DNA of 64,000 nt from Paraburkholderia sabiae (GCF_030412785.1 NZ_CP125295.1:62001-126000), one strand, 5' to 3'; positions 37,252 to 46,733 are shown, counted from the first letter of the stretch. The notes: generated from the letters alone by a model not told the origin. Made by a program: numbers and translations.

Positions 37252-38483
37252 GACGTTGCTCCTCCAGGTATCGAGGCGCGCGCGGCATCGCGGGGCACGC
37301 GCGTCAATTGCGCGAGATCGCGGCCGAACGCAGCCAGACTGTCGAGATTGTGGACCGGCTTGTGCGCGTCGACGAAAGGAAGCATCGCCTGAACGCCGCG
37401 CGCCTTGGGCGAGAACTCGCGGTAACGCAACAGCGGATTGAGCCACACGATGCGATGCGCGAAGCGCCGCAAGCGGGCCATTTCGGTTTCGAGCACGTCG
37501 ATCGCTTCGTGATCGAGGCCATCGGTGACGAGCAGCACTGTCGCTCTTCCCGTCAGCACTCTACGTGCCCAGCGCCGGTTGAATTCGGCGAGCGCCGCGC
37601 CGATTCGCGTGCCGCCCGACCAGTCGACGACCTGACCGGCGAGCCCCGCGATCGCGACATCGGGGTCGCGTTCCTTCAGCGCGCGCGTCGCGTTGGTGAG
37701 CCGCGTGCCGAACAGGAACACCTGCAGACGTTCGCGCGATTGCAGCAGCGCGTGACAGAAATAAAGCACGGCGCGCGAATAGCTGCTCATCGAGCCCGAA
37801 ATATCGAGCAGAAGCACAAGCGGCGGTTTGCGCTCGACTACCGCGCGATATTTCCACACGGTCCAGTCGCCGCCCGCGCGCACCGCATGACGCGCGCTCG
37901 CGCGCAGATCGGCATGCGTGCCGTGCGATGCCGCTTTCAGCCGCCGCGTCGGTTCCATCGCAAGCGGCAGACGCTGCCCGCGAATCAGATGACGTAGCGT
38001 GCGCCATTCGTCGGCCGTCAACGTGTCGAAATCGCGATGACGCAGACGCTCTTCCGCGCTGAACGTCACGTGCGCGTGCAACTCGTGCCTGTCCTTGTCG
38101 CCGGATTGCGCGGCCTGCTTGAGCTGCTTCGCCTGATGCACGGCGAGCGCATCGGCGAGTCGGTTGTTGCGCTTCGGCGGCGGCATGCCGCTCGTCACCT
38201 TCGGCAGCAGCAGCGCACGCAGCTTGCCCTCCCAGTCGGGATCACGCCAGAACAGATCGAACGCGGCATTGAAGAGATCGCGCTCGTCGGGCGCGCATAC
38301 GAGCAACGCGGCAAGCGCCGCACGCACGTCGTCGCGCCGGTCGAGATCGATCCAGCGCAACGCGTCGAGCGCATCGACGGCCTGAGCGGGCGACATCGGC
38401 AGACCCGCGCCGCGCAGCAGACGTACGAAATGAACGACATTGCGCGCGAGCGTCGCGGATTCGTTGTGGTGAGCGGCGAACAT
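37242..38483 (-). CDS. coxE: CoxE-type von Willebrand factor A domain protein
   Basis: 413 residues from ATG 38483 (MFAAHHNESATLARNVVHFV), with GGAG 8 bases upstream and just after the MoxR stop. The C-terminal VWA domain has the metal site DISGSMSSYSRAV, SGGTRIGAALAEF and TDGLDHEAID. It works with the MoxR ATPase (CoxD) in the sulfuration or assembly of the copper/molybdenum active site of CO dehydrogenases. The residues before the VWA domain are helical and rich in Arg. Confidence 0.9.
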   Translation of the reverse strand: MFAAHHNESATLARNVVHFVRLLRGAGLPMSPAQAVDALDALRWIDLDRRDDVRAALAALLVCAPDERDLFNAAFDLFWRDPDWEGKLRALLLPKVTSGMPPPKRNNRLADALAVHQAKQLKQAAQSGDKDRHELHAHVTFSAEERLRHRDFDTLTADEWRTLRHLIRGQRLPLAMEPTRRLKAASHGTHADLRASARHAVRAGGDWTVWKYRAVVERKPPLVLLLDISGSMSSYSRAVLYFCHALLQSRERLQVFLFGTRLTNATRALKERDPDVAIAGLAGQVVDWSGGTRIGAALAEFNRRWARRVLTGRATVLLVTDGLDHEAIDVLETEMARLRRFAHRIVWLNPLLRYREFSPKARGVQAMLPFVDAHKPVHNLDSLAAFGRDLAQLTRVPRDAARASIPGGATSWS

Positions 38484-38488
38484 CGACG

Positions 38489-39376
38489 CTACTCCGCCGC
38501 CGCGAGACATTGCCGGATCTCGTCGGCATCGAAGCGCGCGAGATCGTCCTGATACTTGAGCAGCACGCCGAGCGTGTCCTGCACCGATTGCGGATCGAGT
38601 TCGGTGACCGTGAGCGCGGCGAGCGCACGGCACCAGTCGATCGTTTCCGCGATGCCGGGCGCCTTGAACAGATCCATGCCGCGCAGACGATGCACGAAAT
38701 CGACGGCACGCCGTTGCAGCGCTTCACTGGTTTCGGGCGCGCGCGCCGCGACGATGGCCAGCTCGCGTGCGCGCTCCGGATAGCCGATCCATTGATACAG
38801 ACAGCGCCGCTTCAACGCATCGTGCACTTCGCGCGTGCGGTTCGACGTCATCACGACAAGCGGTGGATGCTCGGCGCGCACTGTGCCGTATTCGGGAATC
38901 GACACCTGAAAGTCGGACAGCAGTTCGAGCAGGAAGGCTTCGAACGGTTCGTCGGCGCGATCAATTTCGTCGATCAGCAGCACGCGCCGCGCGCCGGGAT
39001 GATGTTCGTCGGGCAACAGCGCTTGCAGCAAAGGGCGCTTCAACAGAAATTCGTCGCGATACAGCGTGCTGCTGTCAGGCTTCTCACCCGACGCTTCCGC
39101 GAGCCGCAACGCCATGATCTGCCGCGGATAGTCCCACTCGTACAGCGCGCTTGCCGTATCGAGTCCTTCGTAGCATTGCAGCCGCAGCATCGACGTGCCG
39201 AGCAACCCGGCCGCCGCCTTCGCCAGTTCCGTCTTGCCGACGCCCGGTTCGCCTTCGACGAACAGCGGCCGTTCCATCCGCAGCGCGAGAAAAAGCGCAG
39301 TCGCCAGTTCGCGGCTCGCGAAGTAGCCTTGCGCGGTGAGCTGGGCGAGGGTGTCGTCGATTGAAGCGGGCTGCAT
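38489..39376 (-). CDS. coxD: MoxR-type AAA+ ATPase, CoxD
   Basis: 295 residues from ATG 39376 (MQPASIDDTLAQLTAQGYFA). Walker A is GEPGVGKT (42-49), Walker B VLLIDEIDRADEPFEAFLLE, sensor 1 is VMTSNRTREVHDALKRRC. The last part matches CoxD: CLYQWIGYPERARELAI. CoxD-CoxE pairs are chaperones that mature the molybdenum active site with ATP. Its stop lies five bases before the coxE start. Confidence 0.9.
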   Translation of the reverse strand: MQPASIDDTLAQLTAQGYFASRELATALFLALRMERPLFVEGEPGVGKTELAKAAAGLLGTSMLRLQCYEGLDTASALYEWDYPRQIMALRLAEASGEKPDSSTLYRDEFLLKRPLLQALLPDEHHPGARRVLLIDEIDRADEPFEAFLLELLSDFQVSIPEYGTVRAEHPPLVVMTSNRTREVHDALKRRCLYQWIGYPERARELAIVAARAPETSEALQRRAVDFVHRLRGMDLFKAPGIAETIDWCRALAALTVTELDPQSVQDTLGVLLKYQDDLARFDADEIRQCLAAAE

Positions 39377-39472
39377 GGTTCTCCCTGAAAACGCTGAAGA
39401 AACCGGAAAACGAAACGGCCCGGACGCGCCGGGCCTCATGTCGGTCGAACGCTTCGTGGCTTGCCGCGTTCG

Positions 39473-40270
39473 TTACCCGAGCGCCGCCCGCACCGCGCGC
39501 GCCGTCAGCACCGGTATCAGGTGAGCGCGATATTCGGCGCTCGCATGCATGTCGGTGTTGAGGTCGTCGGGTGCGATCGTCACGCCGCGCGCGGCCGCTT
39601 CCGTGAAGTTCGCGCTGAGCGCGTTCTCCATGTCCGTCGCGCGAAACACCGATGACGCCGCGCCCGTGATCGCCACGCGCACACCGCTCGCAGTCTTGGC
39701 GACGAACACGCCCGTCAGCGCGAAGTGCGACGCGGGATTCCTGAACTTCTCGTACGCCGCCTTTTCCGGCACGGGAAACTCGACGGCGACGATCAGTTCG
39801 TCGGGCTGCAACGCCGTCTCGTACATGCCGACGAAGAAATCCGCCGCGGACACGCGACGCCGGTCGGTGACAACCGTGCCATCGAGTCCGAGCACGGCAG
39901 CGGGATAATCCGCCGCCGGATCGTTGTTCGCGATCGATCCGCCGATCGTGCCGAGCGAGCGCACCTGTCTGTCGCCGATGTGGCCGGCGACAAACGCGAG
40001 CACAGGCAACACGCGCTGCACGTCCGCGTTATTCGCCACGTCCGCATGACAGACGGCCGCGCCGATCGTCACCTTCGTTGGCTCGACGCGAATCTCTTTC
40101 AACTGCGGAATGCGCGTGACGTCGATCAGCTTCGACGGTTGCGCGAGACGCAGGCGCATCGTCGGCAAGAGGCTTTGTCCGCCCGCCAGATACTTCGCTT
40201 CGCTGTCGGCCGTCAGCACATCGACGGCGCTTTTCGGATCGGCTGCACGTTGATAGTCGAATGAATACAT
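39473..40270 (-). CDS. coxM: CO dehydrogenase-type medium subunit (FAD-binding), CoxM
   Basis: 265 residues. FAD-binding motifs of the xanthine dehydrogenase family are YLAGGQSLLPTMRLRLAQP near the N-terminus and GTIGGSIANNDPAADYPAAV further on. It accepts electrons from the two [2Fe-2S] clusters of CoxS and passes them on to quinone or another acceptor. It follows coxL by 12 bases. The 96-base gap to coxD is the longest in the operon. Confidence 0.92.
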   Translation of the reverse strand: MYSFDYQRAADPKSAVDVLTADSEAKYLAGGQSLLPTMRLRLAQPSKLIDVTRIPQLKEIRVEPTKVTIGAAVCHADVANNADVQRVLPVLAFVAGHIGDRQVRSLGTIGGSIANNDPAADYPAAVLGLDGTVVTDRRRVSAADFFVGMYETALQPDELIVAVEFPVPEKAAYEKFRNPASHFALTGVFVAKTASGVRVAITGAASSVFRATDMENALSANFTEAAARGVTIAPDDLNTDMHASAEYRAHLIPVLTARAVRAALG

Positions 40271-40282
40271 GTCGGCCTCCGC

Positions 40283-42670
40283 TCAGGGACGTGAGTGTTG
40301 CGCGGCGTGAATCGCGGACCACACGCGATGCGGTGTGGCAGGCATCTGCAAGTCCGTGACGCCGAGCGGCGCGAGCGCGTCGATGATCGCGTTGATCACG
40401 GCGGGCGGCGAACCGATCGCACCCGCTTCGCCGCAGCCCTTCACGCCGAGCGGATTGTGCGTGCACGGTGTGCCCTTCGCGGTTTCGACGGTGAACGCCG
40501 GCAGATCGGACGCATGCGGCATCGCGTAGTCCATGTACGAACCCGACAGCAACTGGCCGCTTTCGTTGTCGTACACGCAGCGCTCGAGCATCGCCTGACC
40601 GATGCCCTGACCGAGACCGCCATGCACCTGTCCTTCGACGATCATCGGATTGATCACGTTGCCGAAGTCGTCGACGGCGGTGAAGCGGTGAATGCGCGTT
40701 TCGCCTGTATCCACATCGACTTCGACTTCGCAGATATACGCGCCCGACGGATACGTGAAGTTGGTCGGATCGTAGAACGCGCTTTCGTCGAGGCCCGGTT
40801 CGAGTTTGTCGAGCGGATAGTTGTGCGGCACGTAGGCCGCGAGCGACACGTCGGCGAAGGTCTTCGTGCGGTCCGTGCCTGCGACGCGGAATGTGCCGTC
40901 CTTGAACTCGATGTCGTCCGCCGATGCTTCGAGCAGATGCGCCGCGATCTTCTTCGCTTTCGATTCAATCTTGTCGAGCGCCTTCATGATCGCCGAGCCG
41001 CCGACTGCGATCGACCGCGAGCCATACGTGCCCATGCCGAACGGAATGCGTCCTGTGTCGCCGTGCACGATCTCGATGTTGTCGAGCGGCACGCCGAGGC
41101 GATCGGACACGACTTGCGCGAACGTCGTCTCGTGGCCCTGGCCGTGACTGTGCGAGCCGGTGAAGACGGTGACGGAGCCAGTCGGATGCACGCGCACTTC
41201 ACCTGCTTCGAACAGGCCCGCGCGCGCACCGAGCGCGCCCGCGATGTTCGACGGCGCGAGGCCGCACGCTTCGATGTAGCACGAGTAGCCGAGGCCGCGT
41301 CGCTTGCCGTTCTTCTCCGATTCCTGGCGGCGCGCGTCGAAGCCTTGTACGTCCGCGAGTTCGAGTGCGCGGGCGAGGCAGGTTTCGTAGTCGCCCGTGT
41401 CGTAGGTGAGACCGACGGGCGTCGCGTACGGGAACGAACGGATGAAGTTGAGCCGGCGGATCGCAGCGGGATCCATCTTCATCTCGCGCGCGGCTGTTTC
41501 GACGAGACGCTCGACCACATATGTCGCTTCAGGACGTCCCGCGCCGCGATAGGCATCGACGGGCACGGTGTTCGTGAAGACCGCTTTCACTTCGGCGTAG
41601 ATCGCGGGCGTCGCGTACTGGCCCGCGAGCAGCGTCGCGTAGAGGATGGTCGGCACGCTGGAGGCGAACGTCGACAGATACGCGCCCATGTTCGCGATCG
41701 TGTGGACGCGCATCGCGAGGAACTTGCCGTCGGCGTCCATCGCGAGTTCGGCTTTCGTCACGTGATCGCGGCCGTGAGCGTCGGAGAGAAATGCTTCGGA
41801 ACGCTCGGCCGTCCACTTCACCGGACGGCGGATTTTCTTCGACGCCCACGTCAGCGCGACGTCTTCCGCGTACAGGAAAATCTTCGAGCCGAAGCCGCCG
41901 CCGACATCCGGTGCGACCACGCGAACTTTCGATTCCGGCAGCGACAGCACGAACGCGGCCATCAGCAGCCGTTCGACGTGCGGATTCTGATTCGCGACGT
42001 AGACGGTGTAGCTGTCGTCCTGCGGCGAGTAGCTCGCGTTGACGGCGCGCGGCTCGATTGCGTTCGGAATGAGGCGATTGTTGACGATGTCGAGCGTCGT
42101 CACGTGATGCGCTTTCGCGAACGCGGCATCGGTCGCGGCCTTGTCGCCGTGGCCCCATGTGTAGCAGGTGTTGTCGGGCACTTCGTCGTGCACGGCGGGC
42201 TGGCCGGCGTCGGCGGCGTGCGTGGTGTCGATCACGGCGGGAAGCTCGTCGTAATCGACTTCGATCAGCTCGGCGGCATCTTTCGCGGCCTTCACCGAAT
42301 CGGCGATGACGAGCGCGACCTGGTCGCCGACGTGGAGCACTTTCGTATGCGCAATCACGGGATGCGGCGGCTCGTGCATCGGCTTGCCGTCGACGCTGTG
42401 AATCAGCCAGCCGCACGGCAGTCCGCCGACATTCTCAGCGGCGAGATCGGCGCCAGTGAAAATCGCGACGACGCCGGGCGACTGCTTTGCCGCCGACGTG
42501 TCGATGCTCTTGATGCGCGCGTGCGCGTGCGGCGAGCGCAGGAAGACGGCGTAGGTCTGCGCGGGAAGAACGATGTCGTCGGTGTACTGGCCGTTGCCCG
42601 TGAGGAAGCGATAGTCTTCCTTGCGCTTGACGGGCATGCCCACCATGCGATGCGAATCGGGTGCGTTCAT
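40283..42670 (-). CDS. coxL: Molybdopterin-binding large subunit, form II CoxL type
   Basis: 795 residues of the molybdenum hydroxylase large subunit. The active-site loop is AYRGAGR (373-379), the form II signature; true form I CO dehydrogenases have AYxCSFR with the copper-binding Cys. The base Glu lies in [17 protein letters not shown] near the C-terminus. [14 protein letters not shown] and [13 protein letters not shown] bind the cofactor. Form II enzymes oxidise CO poorly or not at all, and other substrates (aldehydes, N-heterocycles) are possible. Second gene of the transcript, between coxS and coxM. Confidence 0.93.
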   Translation of the reverse strand: MNAPDSHRMVGMPVKRKEDYRFLTGNGQYTDDIVLPAQTYAVFLRSPHAHARIKSIDTSAAKQSPGVVAIFTGADLAAENVGGLPCGWLIHSVDGKPMHEPPHPVIAHTKVLHVGDQVALVIADSVKAAKDAAELIEVDYDELPAVIDTTHAADAGQPAVHDEVPDNTCYTWGHGDKAATDAAFAKAHHVTTLDIVNNRLIPNAIEPRAVNASYSPQDDSYTVYVANQNPHVERLLMAAFVLSLPESKVRVVAPDVGGGFGSKIFLYAEDVALTWASKKIRRPVKWTAERSEAFLSDAHGRDHVTKAELAMDADGKFLAMRVHTIANMGAYLSTFASSVPTILYATLLAGQYATPAIYAEVKAVFTNTVPVDAYRGAGRPEATYVVERLVETAAREMKMDPAAIRRLNFIRSFPYATPVGLTYDTGDYETCLARALELADVQGFDARRQESEKNGKRRGLGYSCYIEACGLAPSNIAGALGARAGLFEAGEVRVHPTGSVTVFTGSHSHGQGHETTFAQVVSDRLGVPLDNIEIVHGDTGRIPFGMGTYGSRSIAVGGSAIMKALDKIESKAKKIAAHLLEASADDIEFKDGTFRVAGTDRTKTFADVSLAAYVPHNYPLDKLEPGLDESAFYDPTNFTYPSGAYICEVEVDVDTGETRIHRFTAVDDFGNVINPMIVEGQVHGGLGQGIGQAMLERCVYDNESGQLLSGSYMDYAMPHASDLPAFTVETAKGTPCTHNPLGVKGCGEAGAIGSPPAVINAIIDALAPLGVTDLQMPATPHRVWSAIHAAQHSRP

Positions 42671-42680
42671 GGCGGGCTCC

Positions 42681-43181
42681 TCAGACGGTCGTGGCGGCTT
42701 TCGATGGCGCGCCGGCTTTCATGCCTTGCGCGCCCAGAACGACGGCCTTGACGATGTTGTGATAGCCCGTACAGCGGCACAGGTTGCCGTCGAGCTGACG
42801 ACGCACTTCGTCTTCGGTGAGATTCGGGTTCGCCGCGACGAGTGCGGTCGCGCTCATCACCATCCCGGGCGTGCAGAAGCCGCACTGGAGGCCGTGGCAT
42901 TCGCGGAAAGCGGCTTGCATCGGATGCAGTTCGCCGTTTTGCGACAGCCCTTCGATCGTGGTGACTTCCTGGCCCTCGGCCTGCACGGCGAGCATGTTGC
43001 AGGACTTGATGGCGCGGCCGTTCAGATGAATCGTGCACGCGCCGCATTGCGCGGTATCGCAGCCGACGTGCGTTCCCGTCAGCCGCAACTGTTCGCGTAG
43101 AAACTGGACAAGCAGGGTATGCGGCTCGACGTTCGCGGTAACGGGTGAACCGTTCACCGTCAGACTGATGCTGATCGCCAT
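42681..43181 (-). CDS. coxS: CO dehydrogenase-type small subunit (2x 2Fe-2S), CoxS
   Basis: 166 residues from ATG 43181 ([20 protein letters not shown]), with AAGGAG 6 bases upstream. Plant-ferredoxin-like cluster ligands are C41, C46, C49 and C61 ([11 protein letters not shown]), and the helical-domain cluster uses C100, C103, C135 and C137 ([18 protein letters not shown]). First gene of the coxSLM-DEG-xdhC operon; the S-L-M order itself is typical of form II. The promoter must lie upstream, before the repeat region. Confidence 0.94.
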   Translation of the reverse strand: MAISISLTVNGSPVTANVEPHTLLVQFLREQLRLTGTHVGCDTAQCGACTIHLNGRAIKSCNMLAVQAEGQEVTTIEGLSQNGELHPMQAAFRECHGLQCGFCTPGMVMSATALVAANPNLTEDEVRRQLDGNLCRCTGYHNIVKAVVLGAQGMKAGAPSKAATTV

Positions 43182-43504
43182 GAACTGTCTCCTTGGGGAC
43201 GCCCCTGGATTTATGCCCCGGATGGGGCGAGACCGGCTCGGGCCCGCATTCAACTACCTACCGCTTGCCTGCCTGGGAGGGTCCGGATCGGTTGGGTGCT
43301 GTTGCTTTTCTTTGTTGCTTTTTTTGTTTGTGTCGAAAAGTAAAACACAAAAAACGAGAGGCGGCTATGGGGGAACTGTGCCTACGGCGTTCGAAGTTAT
43401 GCCTGCGGCGTTTGGATGGTTGCAGATGGGAGGATGTTGCAGTGCGGTGATTTTTTTTGTCTTCGACGCTAGTCGCCATTCTTGTCTTTGCTTTTTGCTG
43501 CTGC
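43182..43504. other. Intergenic region upstream of coxS
   Basis: 323 bases from the coxS start to the left arm of the palindromic repeat. T-rich and A-rich stretches near 43300-43360 and 43450 fit the operon's promoter region. Small open frames here show no coding character. Confidence 0.45.
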
Positions 43505-43750
43505 GCTGGCATCCGCGATTTCGTAGCGGTGCTTCTCGCGTTGCCCCTGTGCGGGGCGGCACCTACTTTTCTTTGCAGCGGCAAAGAAAAGTAGGCAAAA
43601 GAAAGCCGCTTTTAAACCTCCGGTGCCTGCCAGGATAACGCTACGGCACACGTTCTTTGAGCGGTCGCGCAGCCACGCCAACACTCCGTAGAAAGCCCGC
43701 AGTGAGGTGTGCGCGGCGCGAAAGATGACATCCACTTGGGGCACATTCGG
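43505..43750. repeat. Left arm of a large imperfect palindrome
   Basis: About 246 bases that reappear in inverted order at 43800-43964 and 45248-45321 (the second copy is split by the IS). Identity is near-complete in the outer 90 bases around the hairpin and clearly lower further in. Shared anchors are GTAGAAAGCCCGCAGT and GCGCGAAA. Open frames through it are chance products. Confidence 0.75.
43562..43595. repeat. 15-bp perfect hairpin in the left arm
   Basis: CCTACTTTTCTTTGC (43562-43576) is the exact reverse complement of 43581-43595, with a 4-base loop AGCG. The same hairpin in the right arm is the IS481 target. On either strand it lacks a long U-tract, so it is more like a REP-type element than a terminator. 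Confidence 0.85.
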
Positions 43751-43799
43751 CCGGCTTGTTTTTGTGTGTTTGCCGTCGCTCTGATTGCGGCGGTATGTG

Positions 43800-43964
43800 T
43801 TCCAAACGGTGTGGGTTTTCGCGCCGTGCGCGGTCGACTGCGGGCTTTCTACAGAGTGCGGACGTTGCTGCGCGACAGCTCAACTGCGGCATGCCGCAGC
43901 GCTATCCTGGCAGGCACCGGAGGTTCAAAAGCGGCTTTCTTTTGCCTACTTTTCTTTGCCGCTG
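43800..43964. repeat. Right arm of the palindrome, first part
   Basis: Reverse complement of the left arm, at first diverged (about three quarters identical by eye), then near-identical from about 43905. It ends in the hairpin stem 43945-43959 and is cut by the IS insertion after base 43964. The central 50 bases between the arms are unpaired. Confidence 0.7.
43959..43964. repeat. Target site duplication of the IS, left copy
   Basis: CCGCTG directly before the IS left end; the same six bases follow the right end. Removing the IS and one copy restores an uninterrupted hairpin. Confidence 0.85.
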
Positions 43965-44014
43965 TGTACAGACTGGAGACATGGTTGACACCTGTACGGG
44001 GACATCGTTGACAC
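43965..44014. repeat. IS left inverted repeat
   Basis: 50-bp terminal repeat, 18 outermost bases identical to the right end. Inside it GACAT-GTTGACAC-type units recur with a 23-base period (43978 and 44001), likely two transposase contact sites. Confidence 0.88.
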
Positions 44015-44021
44015 CTGATGG

Positions 44022-45161
44022 TCAGGGTTTGGGAGTCTTCAGGTCAAGTTTTGCGACCCGCTGATGGGCGAACCAGATCTCGATCACCCCGTCTTCCTTC
44101 TCGCTCATGCGGGCGGCTACCTGCAGCCCCTTGAGCGCGATCGACAGCTTCAGTTTCTGGCCGCGCAGGCGCACCACGCCGCTGGCATTGACCCGCAACA
44201 CTTCATCGCCGGGGCCGTATTCGGGCTCGGGCACCCGCTCGGGCATCGCGCGCAGGCTACACGCGTAGCGCGTGATGGGCGTGGCCATCCCGAGTGCCTC
44301 GTGCGGACGTTCGACGTTGTACACGTGCCGCCAGCGATCCAGTGCCTGCTGCATGTGCGCATGTGTGCTGAAGGCCTGCCGGTCCAGCACTTCGGCCTTC
44401 AGCGTGCGGTGAAACCGTTCGTCCTTACCATTGGTCTGCGGGTGATACGGCCGGCTGTAGCTCACCAGGATGCCCAGCCGGATCAGCCAGACCGCGAGTT
44501 CGGTGAGCTGCCCCGGCGCGCTGGGCGAGCCCCACGGCGCGCCGTTGTCGGTGTTGATGCGCGCGGGCAGCCCGTAGCAGCGGAACGCGCGCTCAAGCTC
44601 GGCCTGCACGACCTGTGTGGTCGTACGCGAGCAGGCGCTCAGCACGAGGTTGTAGCGCGAGTGATCGTCGATGACCGTCAGCGGCATGCAGCGCCCATCC
44701 TTCAGCGTCTGGACGTCGCCCTTGAAGTCCATCTGCCACAGCAGGTTCGGATGCGCGTGCTCGAAGCGCTGCCAGTGCTGGCGCTGCTGCGACGCCTGTT
44801 CATCGATGAGCCCATGGCGGCGCAGGATTTCGGTGATCGTGGCGGGCGCGGGCACCTCTGTCTCGCCCAGATCCTTCAGGCGCCGTTCGATCTTGCGTCC
44901 GCCCCAGCCATGTTCGCGACGCAGTTCCAGCACCCGCGCTTCGATGTGTTCAGGTGAGCGCAGGGGGCTGTGGTGCGGGCGTCGGGAGCGGTCGGCCAGC
45001 CCGCCGGGGCCTTCGGCCTTGTGACGGTCCAGCCACTTGTAGCCGGTCTGGCGGCTGATCCGGTAGCGCCGGCATAGCTCGCTGAATGACAGGGCCTGTG
45101 TGGCGGCCAGGCTGACGAATTCTTCGCGGAGATTCATGGTGTTTTTTGCTTCCCAGGGCAT
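44022..45161 (-). CDS. IS481-family DDE transposase
   Basis: 379 residues, intact. The N-terminal helix-turn-helix is FSELCRRYRISRQTGYKWLD, a second winged part contains HGWGGRKIERRL, and the rve integrase core carries the DDE triad: D in WQMDFKGDVQ, D in NTDNGAPWG and E in NGKDERFHRTLKAE. The C-terminal beta-rich domain follows (YGPGDEVLRVNASGVVRLRG). The size and the DDE spacing fit IS481. It occupies nearly the whole IS, ends 57 bases from the left tip and starts 80 bases from the right tip. Confidence 0.95.
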   Translation of the reverse strand: MPWEAKNTMNLREEFVSLAATQALSFSELCRRYRISRQTGYKWLDRHKAEGPGGLADRSRRPHHSPLRSPEHIEARVLELRREHGWGGRKIERRLKDLGETEVPAPATITEILRRHGLIDEQASQQRQHWQRFEHAHPNLLWQMDFKGDVQTLKDGRCMPLTVIDDHSRYNLVLSACSRTTTQVVQAELERAFRCYGLPARINTDNGAPWGSPSAPGQLTELAVWLIRLGILVSYSRPYHPQTNGKDERFHRTLKAEVLDRQAFSTHAHMQQALDRWRHVYNVERPHEALGMATPITRYACSLRAMPERVPEPEYGPGDEVLRVNASGVVRLRGQKLKLSIALKGLQVAARMSEKEDGVIEIWFAHQRVAKLDLKTPKP

Positions 45162-45191
45162 GGTTGAATCCGGGCGTTTGATTACCCGAAA

Positions 45192-45241
45192 GTGTCAACC
45201 ATGTCCCTGTACACCTGTCAGCTATGTCTCCAGTCTGTACA
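45192..45241. repeat. IS right inverted repeat
   Basis: 50 bp, mirror of the left end with six mismatches. It lies directly upstream of the transposase gene and probably overlaps its promoter. Confidence 0.88.
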
Positions 45242-45247
45242 CCGCTG
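45242..45247. repeat. Target site duplication of the IS, right copy
   Basis: CCGCTG directly after the IS right end, identical to 43959-43964. Confidence 0.85.
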
Positions 45248-45321
45248 CAAAGAAAAGTAGGTGCCGCCCCGCACAGGGGCGACGCTAGCAAACCGATACG
45301 AAAACGCGGATGCCAGCGAAG
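45248..45321. repeat. Right arm of the palindrome, outer part
   Basis: Continues the right arm after the IS: second half of the hairpin stem (to 45261), then sequence complementary to 43505-43561, with a few changes. It ends 14 bases before the stop codon of the amino acid permease gene, so the palindrome lies at the 3' end of that gene. Confidence 0.75.
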
Positions 45322-45335
45322 AGCTGAGCCAAGTA

Positions 45336-46733
45336 TCACCGGCCCGGACGGGCCAATTTCGAATGCTTCCGCGAATAACCAAAATAAACAACCATCCCAA
45401 CGACCAACCAGACCACAAACGCGATCCAGGTAACAGCGCTGAGGTTCACCATCAAAAACAGACAGGAGCCGACAGCGAGAACAGGCACAACCGGCACGCC
45501 GGGGCACCGGAACGCCCGCGGCAACTCCGGATGCGTCCGACGCAAAACGAGCACCGCAATCGACACCATCGAAAACGCCGCCAACGTGCCGATGTTGATC
45601 AGCTCAGCGAGCACATTCAGCGGCACCAAAGCGCCGATCAGCCCAAACACAATCCCGACGATCCAGGTCGTCGCAAACGGCGTAGCAAACCTCGGATGCA
45701 CCTTCGACAAACCGGCCGGCAGCAAACCATCCCGCGACATCGCGAAGATCACCCGCGTCTGCCCATAAGCCATCACGAGAATCACGGTGAGCATGCCGAG
45801 CACCGCGCCGAGATCGATGAAACCGGCGACCCAGTTCTGACCCGCGACCTGCAGCGCATACGAAACGGGATGCGAAATGTTGGCGAACTGCCCGAACGGA
45901 ACGATGCCCGTCACAACAGCCGCCACGGCCACATACAGCACCGCGCACACGCCCAGCGACGCAATGATGCCGATGGGCAGATCGCGCTTCGGATTCTTCA
46001 CTTCCTCGGCCGCCGAGGACACCGCGTCGAAACCGATGAACGCGAAGAACATCACGGCCGCCGCGCCGAAGACGCCGCTGAAACCGTGCGGCATGAACGG
46101 ATGCCAGTTCTCGGGCTTCACATGGAACACGCCGACGACGATCACCAGCAGCACCACCGTCACCTTGATCGCGACCATCAGGTTGTTCACACGCGTCGAT
46201 TCGCGCACGCCGACGGACAGCAGCGTCGTGATCGCCATCATGACGAGGAACGCCGGCAGATTGAACAGCGTCTCGTGGCCGGGCAGCGCGCCGGGCGCCG
46301 CCGTCAGCGCGACGGGCAGCGATACGCCGAAGCCCGACAGCAGCGACTGCAGATAACCGGACCAGCCGACCGATACCGCCGACGTCGCCAGCCCGTACTC
46401 GAGCATCAAGTCCCAGCCGATGATCCACGCGGCCAGTTCGCCAAGCGTCGCGTACGAATAGGTGTAGATCGAGCCGGCGACGGGAATCGTCGAGGCGAAT
46501 TCGGCGTAGGCGAGCGCAGCGAAGCCGCACGCGATGGCCGCGATGATGAACGACAGCATCAGCGCCGGGCCGGCCTGTACGGCACCCGTGCCCGTCAGCA
46601 CGAAAATGCCGGTGCCGATGATGGCGCCGACGCCGAGAAAAGTCAGATCGAGCGCGCCGAGCGCTTTTTTCAGGCCGGCAGCCTGCGCGCCGGCGATCAT
46701 GTGCTCGACGTTCTTCTTACGAAAGAGGGACAT
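45336..46733 (-). CDS. Amino acid permease, APC family
   Basis: 465 residues from ATG 46733 (MSLFRKKNVEHMIAGAQAAG); the frame is open further upstream without support. Twelve or so hydrophobic helices. The first has the APC substrate loop FLGVGAIIGTGIFVLTG, later FFAFIGFDAVSSAAEEVKNPKRDLP. This fits the cationic/neutral amino acid transporter group (YfnA/CAT-like). The C-terminus runs RKHSKLARPGR to within 14 bases of the repeat, and looks complete. Substrate not decided. Confidence 0.9.
   Translation of the reverse strand: MSLFRKKNVEHMIAGAQAAGLKKALGALDLTFLGVGAIIGTGIFVLTGTGAVQAGPALMLSFIIAAIACGFAALAYAEFASTIPVAGSIYTYSYATLGELAAWIIGWDLMLEYGLATSAVSVGWSGYLQSLLSGFGVSLPVALTAAPGALPGHETLFNLPAFLVMMAITTLLSVGVRESTRVNNLMVAIKVTVVLLVIVVGVFHVKPENWHPFMPHGFSGVFGAAAVMFFAFIGFDAVSSAAEEVKNPKRDLPIGIIASLGVCAVLYVAVAAVVTGIVPFGQFANISHPVSYALQVAGQNWVAGFIDLGAVLGMLTVILVMAYGQTRVIFAMSRDGLLPAGLSKVHPRFATPFATTWIVGIVFGLIGALVPLNVLAELINIGTLAAFSMVSIAVLVLRRTHPELPRAFRCPGVPVVPVLAVGSCLFLMVNLSAVTWIAFVVWLVVGMVVYFGYSRKHSKLARPGR

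Larger units (their letters stand above)
43965..45241 (-). mobile_element. IS481-family insertion sequence, 1277 bp, complete
   Basis: Bounded by inverted repeats that match at 44 of 50 positions and begin TGT, as is usual for IS481, and by a 6-bp duplication CCGCTG. It carries one intact transposase gene on the minus strand. Sharp ends, intact frame and exact duplication point to a recent insertion. It splits the right-arm hairpin of the palindrome at its loop. Confidence 0.93.

Noticed and set aside
40295..42751. An 818-codon open frame opposite coxL
   Set aside because: It is antisense to a clear molybdenum hydroxylase gene. In GC-rich genes the opposite strand is often free of stops. The translation is Arg/His-rich, with no domain.
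43505..43750. CRISPR-like or satellite repeat
   Set aside because: The repeat is a single inverted pair with no regular unit and spacer pattern.
43033..44064. Several open frames across the palindrome
   Set aside because: They change between frames and strands, and match the inverted repeat rather than a protein. The repeat explains them.
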